DNA of 28,637 nt from Desulfobacterales bacterium (GTDB lineage: Bacteria; Desulfobacterota; Desulfobacteria; Desulfobacterales; UBA2174_A): positions 1 through 28,637 of the forward strand of contig JALOPD010000012.1 in assembly GCA_025454075.1 (NCBI GenBank), read 5' to 3'. The notes under the pieces are model-generated. The model did not search any database. It saw only the letters and a program-made list of their open reading frames with translations, and was not told where the DNA came from. Shown in pieces: positions 8,082 through 15,264 of this stretch; the first letter of the stretch is position 1, and every line of letters begins with the position of its first letter. A program made the position numbers and the translations under genes.

Positions 8082-9125
8082 GTGTATGCCACTCGCATCC
8101 CTGATCTCCGTTTCATTACGATACGGCAGTGTCTTACCGGCAAGGGGAACGAGGTGAACGGGGCGTTTTCGCGCGAACAAATCCATGAAATGGCCAGCCG
8201 TTGGATGGCCCGGCCGCCGGAGGCGGGCGCACTGCGGGTCGTCACCGACACTTCCGATTTTTTCCGCCTGGAGACCGGGGACGTCCTCCTTCTAGGGGGC
8301 AGCCCCTACCTGATGCGCAGCAGCGTGCGGGAAGCGCGCTTCGGGCTGGACGATGAGGTCAAGCATTGGGTGAAACGGGCGATCGATCTCGTCACCGGGC
8401 AGACGAAAATCGTCAAGCTCGTTTTCTACGAGCAGTTCACCGCCACCATCGGCGGCATCGTGTTCGAGTGCTTCCGCAGCCCGCGCAAGGAAGCCCGCAT
8501 CCTGGGGCTGGTCAACGACCACCCGAGCTTCATGCACGGCCTGACGGTGCCGGATGATCGCGGCAACCTCGTTCGGGTGCTGGATTACATCTACGGGGAT
8601 TCGCTGGCCGGCCGCGTGGCAGGCATCGATCAAGATCACGAGGCGTATTTATTTGAAACGCTGCCCGGGATCCTGGCCAACTACCTCCATTGCGTGGAGG
8701 CCGTCCGCTTTCTGCACGAACACGGCGAAAAGCACGGCGACATCCGTCGGGACCACATCCTGATCGACGCCGACAGCGGGCATTACCGCTGGATCGACTT
8801 CGACTACAACTACCGCCATCGCGAGAACATTTACGGCTACGACCTGTTCGGGTTGGGCAACGTCCTGATCTACGTGGTCGGCAAGGGCGACGTGCTGCTG
8901 GCGGACCTCAGACGAAGGGACCCCGACGTCCTGTCGCGGCTGGTGGACGAGGACCTCAACATTGTTTTTCACAACCGGGTGGCGAACCTCAAAAAAGTCT
9001 TCCCGCACATCCCGGACTCCCTGAACCGGGTCCTGCTGCATTTTTCAAGGGGGGCCAACTGGTTTTACGAGCATACCACCCAACTGATTCAGGACCTGCA
9101 ACAGGCCATGGCCGAGATCCGCTGA
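8082..9125 (+). CDS. Atypical protein-kinase-like protein
   Basis: A 347-residue protein with a Hanks-type kinase fold but altered motifs. The N-lobe has the strand KIVKLVF (candidate ATP-binding Lys) and a helix-C Glu candidate in RKEARIL. The catalytic loop is HGDIRRDHILID (H218-G-D220, with His in place of the usual Asn). The DFG position reads DFD (D239-F-D241). The first 70 residues precede the kinase fold and contain RLETGDVLLLGGSPYL. No membrane helix is seen. The ATG at 8082 has no clear ribosome binding site, while an in-frame GTG at 8154 follows AAGGGG and could be the true start. A universal stress protein gene follows 33 bases later, suggesting co-expression. It may be an active Ser/Thr or small-molecule kinase, or a signalling pseudokinase. 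Confidence 0.75.
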   Translation: MYATRIPDLRFITIRQCLTGKGNEVNGAFSREQIHEMASRWMARPPEAGALRVVTDTSDFFRLETGDVLLLGGSPYLMRSSVREARFGLDDEVKHWVKRAIDLVTGQTKIVKLVFYEQFTATIGGIVFECFRSPRKEARILGLVNDHPSFMHGLTVPDDRGNLVRVLDYIYGDSLAGRVAGIDQDHEAYLFETLPGILANYLHCVEAVRFLHEHGEKHGDIRRDHILIDADSGHYRWIDFDYNYRHRENIYGYDLFGLGNVLIYVVGKGDVLLADLRRRDPDVLSRLVDEDLNIVFHNRVANLKKVFPHIPDSLNRVLLHFSRGANWFYEHTTQLIQDLQQAMAEIR

Positions 9126-9158
9126 CATGCATGCGCGGCCCGGCCGGGGAGAGGTTTC

Positions 9159-9632
9159 ATGGAAACTTCAGGCGATATCCGGTTCAACCGCAACGTCCTG
9201 CTTGCCGTGGACGACTCCGCGAACGCGCGTCGTGCCGTAGCCTACGTGGGGTTCATGCTCGGAGGGCTGGAAGGGTTTCGGGTGACTTTGCTGCACGTGA
9301 TCTCCGTGCCGGAAGAGGACTATTTCGCGCGGGTCGAAGAAAAGGAAAAATGGCTGGAGGACTACCGGCGGAAGATTGAATCTCTCCTGGCGGAATACCG
9401 CCGCGAGCTGATCGGCGCTGGGTTTCCCGAGAGTCTGATTCAGACACGCGCGCCCCAGCGGTATTGCCCCTCCATCGCCGAGTGCATCCTCAAGGAGCTT
9501 GAATCGACAGAGTGCGGAACCATCGTGGTCGGTCGGCAGGGGCTGTCCCGCAAGGAGGAGTTTCTCTTCGGCAGCGTTTCCAGCAAAATCGTCGGCCACG
9601 CCCGCAACTGCGCCGTTTGGGTGGTGGCATGA
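9159..9632 (+). CDS. Universal stress protein (UspA family), ATP-binding type
   Basis: A single Usp domain of 157 residues. It has the first strand NVLLAVDDSANARRAV and the nucleotide-binding signature of the ATP-binding subgroup, VVGRQGLSRKEEFLFGSVS (Gly-x2-Gly-x9-Gly-Ser pattern), near the C-terminus. A middle helical insert (about residues 50-75, EDYFARVEEKEKWLEDYRRK) is longer than in minimal Usp proteins. A GGGGAGAGG ribosome binding site precedes the ATG. It follows the kinase-like gene closely, so the pair may act as a kinase and stress effector. That link is inferred from position only. Its stop codon overlaps the start of a broken aldo/keto reductase gene (ATGA). Confidence 0.9.
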   Translation: METSGDIRFNRNVLLAVDDSANARRAVAYVGFMLGGLEGFRVTLLHVISVPEEDYFARVEEKEKWLEDYRRKIESLLAEYRRELIGAGFPESLIQTRAPQRYCPSIAECILKELESTECGTIVVGRQGLSRKEEFLFGSVSSKIVGHARNCAVWVVA

Positions 9633-9736
9633 ATCAGCGCAAGCTTGGATCGCAGGGGCTCGCCGTCTCGGAGCTCGGGCTGGGCGGCATGGGCATGAGC
9701 GAGTTTTACGGCAACATCGAGTCGCGGATGCGATGA
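9629..9736 (+). pseudogene. Truncated aldo/keto reductase, N-terminal 35 codons only
   Basis: The ATG overlaps the stop of the Usp gene. The reading begins MNQRKLGSQGLAVSELGLG followed by GMGMSEFYG, the characteristic first strands of NADPH-dependent aldo/keto reductases (usually about 310-340 residues). After FYG the similarity stops and the frame ends within a dozen codons. No continuation of an aldo/keto reductase (for example a DTAxxYG segment or the catalytic Tyr/Lys/His region) was seen downstream. The next gene runs in the opposite direction from 9753. This is a gene remnant left by deletion or rearrangement. It might still be translated as a 35-residue peptide. Confidence 0.75.
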
Positions 9737-9752
9737 CGGTGCCGGTTAATGT

Positions 9753-12374
9753 TCAGCTTGGGCCTGAGCTTCCCCGGAACAACTCTTCCAATCGCTGTTT
9801 TTGGCGGTCCCGATAGCCTTCGAGTTCCCTGACCAGGGGATGGTCCCGCGGCAGTTGTTGCTGAAGGGAAGAGAGGGATTGATCCAAGCGCGCCAGCCAG
9901 GCGCCGCCCCGGCGGCCGTATTCTTCCCGTCCGCCCGCATCCCGTTCCATCCGCATGCAGACGTCATACAGCCCGTAATAGGCCTCGTTGAAGAACAGGA
10001 CCTCCTTGGCGCATGCGGGGCCGTAGGCCTTCACCAGGGCTTTCCACAGCGACCGCTCGGGGACATAGGCCGATGTGTTCCACTCGTAGTCGGCCACCGT
10101 CGCAAATTTGATCCGGTACACTTCGTTTTCGGCCGTGCCGTTCACGTACATGTGCCGGCCGTCGTTGAACTCGTGAAAACCGTCCGGCCGGTCCGTGTCC
10201 AGCGGCTCGAAGAGGTTGCACATCCGCACCTTGCCCGGGTAGTAGGTGGCGTAGCCGCCGTAAACCGTGGTCTCAATGTTGCGGGCATACAGGGTGTTGT
10301 CCCAGAACATGGGCCATCTGCCGATGAGATCGCGATAGCGGCTGAGGTCGGCCATGTCGACGGAAAGCGACCGCACCGTCGGCCCGGTCCAGAGGACGGC
10401 GATTCCCTGCGGGATCAGGGCGGCGAGCTCCCTCAGGTAGGCTTCGGCCTTGCCCTCGCTGCGGTCGATGAACTCGTTGGCATACCACGGCGGACAGAAC
10501 TCGAAGCGGGTCCCCGGGTAGTCCCGGTCGATCCACCCCTTCAGGCGTTTGATCACATGGGCCTGGGCGTTTTGGAGGTTGACGAAGCGCGCCCGGTCCT
10601 CCGGCGTGTAGAGGGAGAAGTTTTTGCGGTTCCGGCCCTCGTGGGGCACGTAGTCGTCGGCCAGGAGCATGACCGTGCCGGCGCCGGCGTCCAGGCCGAG
10701 CTTGAAGACCGCCTGAAGGGTCGCCTGGCTTTCGGCGTCGGCATGAGTCCAGGTATAGCGGGCCTCCCGGCTGAGCGCATCCTCGGCCGGCTCGAATTCG
10801 AAATGCGAGTAGGGGTTGACCATGATGCCGAGGGACATTGCCCCGCTTTCGCGGCACCACCGGCCGACTTCGTCGATTCCGGCTTTGAAAAGGGCGTCCG
10901 GCCGGTGCCAGGCCTTCGTGCGGCCTTCGTAGCCGGCATAAACCTTGTTCAGCTTGTGGAGGCTCATCATCTCCAGCCCCTCGAGGTCGCGGTCCAGGTC
11001 CGCGAGCGTGTCCCAGCGCTTGAGCAGGTAGGATCGGCCCAGGAAATCCGGGTAGTCGATCACGGCGGCGCTGTGGTAGATGCAGCGGTTTTCCTCGAGC
11101 AGTTGGGCGGCGGTGGCGGCGGCGTAAAAATTACCGACGGCGGTTTCCCCCGCCAGGAAGACCACGTGGCAGGGACCTGTTTCCACCGGCGCGATGACAT
11201 AGCCCTGGTCCCTGCCGCTGATGGACGCCAGCGGCAATTCGGGCGCCATCCTGCGCATCAGGCGGTTATTGCCGATGGAGAAGATCAGGCGCGCGTTCTG
11301 CAGCTCGGGTGCGTTTAAATCCCTCTCTAAAATTTGAGTCCAGCGTTCAGGCGCGCTGCTGCCCGGCCGGGTCCGGGCCAGGGCCGCGTCGAGCTTTTTT
11401 CCCAGCAGACGGGCGGCGGCGCGGTCGGCGGGCGCAGGGTCGTCCGGGAGGACGATCAAGGGGGGCGGGCCATCCGCGGCGCCGGGTTCGAGGTAGACCA
11501 CCTCGCGGGACGGTTGGATTTTCTTGGGTGTGGGGTTCAGGCGTTCCACCGGCGAGAGCGGCCGGTCGATATAAGGTTTCAAGCGTTCGAGTGCGCTGAA
11601 GTTCCACTTCGAGAAGCGGAAAACAATGTTTTCCAGCCACAGCGTGCCGGTGCCTTTCAGGCCGAAAAAGAGACGCACGTAGCGGGTGCGGTCGGGCAGA
11701 TCGCCTTCCGAGAACGGGTAGTTGTAGGTGCGGGCGCGCACCGTGGCCCACGGGAACTCGTCGACCGACCAGTAGTTGGCAAAAGAGTAGCTCTTGTCGG
11801 AGGCGTCTAAAAAATTCCCGCTGACCGGGTTCATGGCGGTTGAATCCACCGGTCTTTTTTCAGCATCGAAAAAAAGCACCCTGACCGTTACGGCATCGCC
11901 CAGCCGTTCGCCCCAGCGGCGCCGGTTGCCATCCACGTTTTTCAATCGGACATCGTAGGTGAGATCGTAGTTGCCGGGGATCACGGGGATGAAGTCGCTC
12001 ATCACCCCCTCGGCTTCGTCCAGCTCGCCGGCGGTTTTGCGATGGATCTTGACGGCACGGCTGCCGTGACGGACGTCGTCTGCCGCAGCCCCTGAATCCC
12101 GGTTCACCCATTCGACCCGGCTCCCGACCTTGTCCCAGCCTTCCGGCTCGGCTCCGCCGCTCTCCAGGTTTTCTCGCTCGAATGAGGGATTGGGGGCCAG
12201 GTTGCCCTCGGCGAACTGACGCCCCCTTATCTCATAAGGGATGCCCAGGGGGTCTGAACTGGACCAGGCGGCTGAGCCGGAATCGGCTGAAAGAGACACC
12301 GGTAAGCTCGCTGCGAGCACCACCGCCCAGCAAAACAGAATCAGGGAAACTTTTTTAGCAGGTCTGGCGAACAT
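9753..12374 (-). CDS. Exported GH84-like (beta-N-acetylglucosaminidase family) glycoside hydrolase
   Basis: A large exported protein of 873 residues. It has a signal peptide (residues 1-30, ending SLSADS). A jelly-roll carbohydrate-binding-like region opens with NLAPNPSFERENLESGG (about 60-260). A GH84/GH20-type N-terminal alpha/beta domain follows (about 310-440, with LIVLPDDPAPADRAAARLL and VVFLAGETAVGNFYAA). A TIM-barrel covers about 450-750. In the barrel VMLLADDYVP carries an Asp pair (D573, D574) at the place of the two catalytic Asp residues of GH84. VLWTGP (W662) and MFWDNTLY (W691-D692-N693) match conserved GH84 segments. Overall similarity looks distant, so the substrate may not be N-acetylglucosamine. 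No clear ribosome binding site precedes the ATG. The gene sits between remnants of two other genes, which suggests a rearranged site. Confidence 0.75.
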   Translation of the reverse strand: MFARPAKKVSLILFCWAVVLAASLPVSLSADSGSAAWSSSDPLGIPYEIRGRQFAEGNLAPNPSFERENLESGGAEPEGWDKVGSRVEWVNRDSGAAADDVRHGSRAVKIHRKTAGELDEAEGVMSDFIPVIPGNYDLTYDVRLKNVDGNRRRWGERLGDAVTVRVLFFDAEKRPVDSTAMNPVSGNFLDASDKSYSFANYWSVDEFPWATVRARTYNYPFSEGDLPDRTRYVRLFFGLKGTGTLWLENIVFRFSKWNFSALERLKPYIDRPLSPVERLNPTPKKIQPSREVVYLEPGAADGPPPLIVLPDDPAPADRAAARLLGKKLDAALARTRPGSSAPERWTQILERDLNAPELQNARLIFSIGNNRLMRRMAPELPLASISGRDQGYVIAPVETGPCHVVFLAGETAVGNFYAAATAAQLLEENRCIYHSAAVIDYPDFLGRSYLLKRWDTLADLDRDLEGLEMMSLHKLNKVYAGYEGRTKAWHRPDALFKAGIDEVGRWCRESGAMSLGIMVNPYSHFEFEPAEDALSREARYTWTHADAESQATLQAVFKLGLDAGAGTVMLLADDYVPHEGRNRKNFSLYTPEDRARFVNLQNAQAHVIKRLKGWIDRDYPGTRFEFCPPWYANEFIDRSEGKAEAYLRELAALIPQGIAVLWTGPTVRSLSVDMADLSRYRDLIGRWPMFWDNTLYARNIETTVYGGYATYYPGKVRMCNLFEPLDTDRPDGFHEFNDGRHMYVNGTAENEVYRIKFATVADYEWNTSAYVPERSLWKALVKAYGPACAKEVLFFNEAYYGLYDVCMRMERDAGGREEYGRRGGAWLARLDQSLSSLQQQLPRDHPLVRELEGYRDRQKQRLEELFRGSSGPS

Positions 12375-12410
12375 GGCAAAATTCAGGATCGGCGCTTTCG
12401 ACCGGTTCCT

Positions 12411-12785
12411 TTATGCGACTTCCCGTACAGTCATGTCCGATGAATGGCTTCTCCCGCGCAGCACCTGTTCCAGCTGGATGGCCATCGCGCTTCCAAGAAT
12501 GAGCTTACCGCCGGTGAAGAAGCGCCAGCCGACGGGGTCTCCGAGCAGGGCGATCCCGGCCAGGCCTGTGAAGACCACCTCGCTCGTGAGGTAGAGACCG
12601 CCCTCCCAGCTGCGGCAATAACCGAACCCGTGGTTCATGGTGAGCTGCCCAAGAATCGCGGAAACAATGATCCCGCCGGAGACCATCGCCTGTGAAAAAA
12701 CAGGCGGACAGCAGCATGAGCAAAGGGCCGGCGAGGATCTGCTTGGCAGCGGAAAAGGTCGGCATGTCGGCCTTGAACCCAGCGG
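12411..12785 (-). pseudogene. EamA/DMT-family transporter remnant: 5' truncated and frameshifted
   Basis: Only the last part of a drug/metabolite transporter is present. The main frame, from about 12690 to the TAA at 12411, reads ILGQLTMNHGFGYCRSW, then GGLYLTSEVVFTGLAGIALL, then GDPVGWRFFTGGKLILGS. This is the last three or four membrane helices of the second EamA repeat. The preceding coding sequence (ADMPTFSAAKQILAGPLLML) is in another frame. Removing one T from the run of six (12694-12699 on the plus strand, written as A) joins the two frames as SACF-SQAMVSGG. The N-terminal half (about 170-200 residues) is absent, because the 218-codon reductase gene ends right beside it. This is a decayed gene. 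The frameshift alone could be a sequencing error, but the missing 5' half could not. Confidence 0.75.
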
Positions 12786-13442
12786 TCAGGCGTGCACGGC
12801 TTTGAATGGCTCTATGCCGATGCGGTCGATCATTTTCCCAAGGCGCTCGCCCTTTTGAGCTTCCTTCGTGTAAAATGCGATGACCTTCTCGATGGCCGCC
12901 ATGGCGCCCTCGTCCGTGAGCTTGTCCGCTACTTCCTGCGCTATCCGCGGGTGGGCCCCGACGTTGCCGCCGATGACGAGCGCCCACCCGTCCTTGCGGC
13001 CGATCAGACCGATGTCGCGCACCCAGGATTCGGCGCAGCTCAGATGGCAGCCCGACACGGCCATCTTGAACTTGCCGGGCAGCTGCTTGCCGTGGTAGGC
13101 GGCATCCATCTTCAACCCGACCCCCAGGGCATCCTGCTGGCCCAGCTTGCAATAGGTATTGCCGGGACAGGCGCGGATGCTGCGGATGCAGAGCCCCACG
13201 GCGGCCCCCTTGTCCAGCTTGAGGTCCTGCCAGACGCCGTCGATGTCCTGTTCTTTCAACCCGATGATGGCCAAGCGCGTGGCGCCGGTGATCTTGACCG
13301 CTTTCACCCGGTATTTTTCAGCCACGTCCGCGACGCGGCGCAGCAGCTCCGGTGTGAGCAACCCGCAGGGGATGTGGGGGGCGATGGCATAGGTTTCGTT
13401 GTCTCTTTGGGGGATGGCGCCTTTTTCTCCAAGCCTGAGCAT
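12786..13442 (-). CDS. Assimilatory-type siroheme sulfite/nitrite reductase (small, single-subunit)
   Basis: A siroheme and [4Fe-4S] enzyme of 218 residues. This is the compact size known for the low-spin assimilatory-type sulfite reductase of Desulfovibrio, much smaller than plant- or E. coli-type enzymes. The cluster ligands appear as ACPGNTYC (Cys-x5-Cys) and SGCHLSC (Cys-x3-Cys). Before them lies the half-repeat ALKITGATRLAIIG-like segment (seen as VKAVKITGATRLAIIG). The ATG at 13442 is chosen because AGGAGGAG lies right before it and the length then equals the known form. An upstream extension to 13541 is open but unsupported. It probably reduces sulfite or nitrite in the cytoplasm with an unknown electron donor. 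It has its own candidate promoter at 13513-13541. No partner reductase gene is adjacent. Confidence 0.88.
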   Translation of the reverse strand: MLRLGEKGAIPQRDNETYAIAPHIPCGLLTPELLRRVADVAEKYRVKAVKITGATRLAIIGLKEQDIDGVWQDLKLDKGAAVGLCIRSIRACPGNTYCKLGQQDALGVGLKMDAAYHGKQLPGKFKMAVSGCHLSCAESWVRDIGLIGRKDGWALVIGGNVGAHPRIAQEVADKLTDEGAMAAIEKVIAFYTKEAQKGERLGKMIDRIGIEPFKAVHA

Positions 13443-13512
13443 GACTCTCCTCCTGAACCGCCGGGTGGAATTGAACCTTGCCGAACGTATAGGCAAGCCG
13501 AAAAGCGAAGGC

Positions 13513-13541
13513 ACTATGGCAAAGCCGACTGCGGGTGTCAA
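13513..13541 (-). promoter_or_regulatory. Candidate sigma-70 promoter for the siroheme reductase gene
   Basis: On the minus strand TTGACA (13541-13536) and CATAGT (13518-13513) are separated by 17 bases. The predicted transcription start near 13506 gives a 5' leader of about 64 bases ending in a strong AGGAGGAG ribosome binding site. The -35 box is perfect and the -10 box matches 4 of 6 positions. Confidence 0.5.
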
Positions 13542-13579
13542 TAAGCCCGCGGCACATCCTCAAGGTCCTGCCGCGGCGT

Positions 13580-14161
13580 TCAATCAGGGGCGGTGATGCG
13601 GGACTTGACGACCGGGCGGCCGCCGTCCTCGAGGGCGGCGACGACCATCTCGCCCGGTTGCGGGACGACACCCGTCAGCGCGGTGATGTTCACCTGGTGC
13701 GTCACCAGGACCAGGTTCCCCCGCTGCGGGCGCAGCTGCATCAGAAAGGCTCGCAGGGCCTCGGTCTGAGGGGCTTTGAGCTGGGGTTGCTCAAAAAACG
13801 AGTTGAGCGCGGGATGCTCTTGAAACGCACCGAAGGCCAGCTGAGCCGTGTCCCTGCAGCGGCACCACTGGCTCGAGTAGACCTTCTCGATGGGGATCTT
13901 TCTGCGGCGAAACGACTCCCCCAGGGCCTGTGCCTGAAGGCGGCCCTCCTCGGACAGGTTGCGCTGCGTGGTGCAGTCGCCGATACGAAAGTTCGGCGGA
14001 TCGCCGAAGCCCGGGGCCGCGGCATGCCGGATGAGCACGACCAGGCCCCCTTGCCGGAGCAGATCCCAGCCTGCCGGCTCACGGGCGGCGACCTGTTCAC
14101 AAACCAATGTGAAAGCGGCGGTCAAAACCACGATCGTCCAGAACACCAGCTTGTTTCTCAT
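13580..14161 (-). CDS. Exported histidine phosphatase-family protein
   Basis: Branch-1-like histidine phosphatase, 193 residues from the ATG at 14161. The N-terminal hydrophobic stretch (KLVFWTIVVLTAAFTLV, ending CEQVAA) is a signal peptide or anchor, so the protein acts in the periplasm. The phosphohistidine motif is the shortened LIRHAAAPGFGDP (Arg-His). The other pocket residues are in VYSSQWCRCRDTA (Arg) and LVTHQVNITALTG (second His). An in-frame ATG at 14191 would add ten residues, and neither start has a strong ribosome binding site. The substrate is unknown. Exported small members of this family include lipid A core or sugar-phosphate phosphatases (Ais/SixA-like), but nothing here decides this. 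It lies 127 bases after the helical-bundle gene and may be separately transcribed. Confidence 0.85.
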   Translation of the reverse strand: MRNKLVFWTIVVLTAAFTLVCEQVAAREPAGWDLLRQGGLVVLIRHAAAPGFGDPPNFRIGDCTTQRNLSEEGRLQAQALGESFRRRKIPIEKVYSSQWCRCRDTAQLAFGAFQEHPALNSFFEQPQLKAPQTEALRAFLMQLRPQRGNLVLVTHQVNITALTGVVPQPGEMVVAALEDGGRPVVKSRITAPD

Positions 14162-14229
14162 CCCCAAGTGCACCCTTTCCCCTTCGGTCATTGCTTCAGG
14201 TTCACATCCAGCTAGACTGATTGAGGCAG

Positions 14230-14257
14230 ATTCTGGGCCCGCCAGGGAAAAAGTCAA
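14230..14257 (-). promoter_or_regulatory. Weak candidate promoter for the histidine phosphatase gene
   Basis: On the minus strand TTGACT (14257-14252) is followed after 16 bases by CAGAAT (14235-14230). Box matches are 5/6 and 4/6. Its position, after a pair of hairpins and about 70 bases before the phosphatase start, suits a separate transcription unit. Confidence 0.3.
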
Positions 14258-14266
14258 CGGCCGCTG

Positions 14267-14293
14267 AGCCGAAACGGCTGATCCGAAATCAGC
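14267..14293 (-). terminator. Two overlapping hairpins at the end of the helical-bundle gene, possible terminator
   Basis: Two short perfect inverted repeats follow or overlap the stop codon of the minus-strand gene: GCTGAT/ATCAGC (14277-14282 with 14288-14293) and AGCCG/CGGCT (14267-14271 with 14275-14279). They share three bases, so the two stems cannot both be fully formed. There is no T-run after them, so intrinsic termination is uncertain. Confidence 0.3.
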
Positions 14294-15203
14294 GTGTCGC
14301 CTTGAAAGACCTGCTTTGGACGGCATCCTGAAGGCTCGTCAGGATCTCGTCGCACTGGGAGGTGATATTCCGCTTGCGGTTCAGCGAAAGCTCGAGGGAT
14401 TTGATGTTCGTGTTCTGCCGGGACAGCTTGATTACCGACGCCGTCACCTTCGCAAACTCATCGTAGGCGGCTTGCGCCTGGCGAAGGGCGGGTTGCCGAT
14501 CCGGAGAGACCAGGGGCTGCAGGGCGTTGAGCGATCGGCGGGCCATCGCATCGTTTTCCCGGATGGTTTTTTCCAGGCCGTCCATCTCCTCGTCACTGGG
14601 CGATGCAATGTGAGGGGCGTGCAGGACTTGGATATTGAGTGCGGCGGCCAGCGCATGAGAGGCAAGCCCGCAAATGGGCCCGCCTTCCCGGCCCTGCATC
14701 AATTGGGCGAGGGCGCCTTCAAAGCGCGTCAGGGCATCGCGAGCCGCGTCGAAGGAGAGCCGGGCCGCCTTGAGGTTGGAATTTTGAACCGCGATCTCGA
14801 GAACCGCCCGGTCGATCGCGCGAAACTCGGCCCAGCACCCTTTGAACTCCTTAAGCAGTTTGATCTCCCTCTCCGAGGGATAGGCTTCGATGAGCTGATC
14901 GAGCTCCTGGAGGCCTTTTTCGACCGCCTCGGCCCAGCGGGCCCACTCCTCGGCAAACGCAGCGGAAGCCCCGTCGGTGTCGGCCATGACGGCGCTTTTT
15001 TCCGCGCCCACCGATTGGATCATGTGGACCCTGATGGCGGAGAGTACCGCCGCCTTGCGGGCCATGACCTTGGGAACGATCTCCATTCCGACCGTGACAT
15101 CCCGGTAGCGGACCCCCATAAAGAGCAGGGCGGCCACCAAGGCCAAGATTGCCATCAGCAGCCAAAAAGGCCCCGTTTTCCAAACTGACGTCTCGTTGTC
15201 CAT
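14289..15203 (-). CDS. Membrane-anchored helical-bundle protein (4HB sensor-like) with an internal duplication
   Basis: A 304-residue protein with one membrane helix (about residues 12-31) and a long helical region that should lie in the periplasm. It resembles the four-helix-bundle ligand-binding domains of chemoreceptors, but there is no second membrane helix, HAMP or signalling domain. The helical region is built of two similar parts: QNSNLKAARLS (from Q140) and QNTNIKSLELS (from Q263) lie 123 residues apart in matching contexts. The ATG at 15203 is chosen because GAGGAG precedes it at good distance. The gene starts 61 bases after the Kup potassium transporter gene and is probably in its operon. 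A role as an accessory or periplasmic sensor for the K+ system is inferred from position only. Confidence 0.75.
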   Translation of the reverse strand: MDNETSVWKTGPFWLLMAILALVAALLFMGVRYRDVTVGMEIVPKVMARKAAVLSAIRVHMIQSVGAEKSAVMADTDGASAAFAEEWARWAEAVEKGLQELDQLIEAYPSEREIKLLKEFKGCWAEFRAIDRAVLEIAVQNSNLKAARLSFDAARDALTRFEGALAQLMQGREGGPICGLASHALAAALNIQVLHAPHIASPSDEEMDGLEKTIRENDAMARRSLNALQPLVSPDRQPALRQAQAAYDEFAKVTASVIKLSRQNTNIKSLELSLNRKRNITSQCDEILTSLQDAVQSRSFKATR

Positions 15204-15264
15204 ATTTTTCTCCTCACAGGTGGAAACCCTCACCGATAAAATTATCTTCTGCTGCGTCGGCGGA

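Noticed and set aside
9801..11318. 505-codon plus-strand frame opposite the GH84-like gene
   Set aside because: Antisense shadow; no recognisable domain, while the minus frame has signal peptide and catalytic motifs.
13443..13541. N-terminal extension of the siroheme reductase
   Set aside because: The extension covers the candidate promoter and lacks a ribosome binding site, whereas AGGAGGAG stands right before the ATG at 13442.
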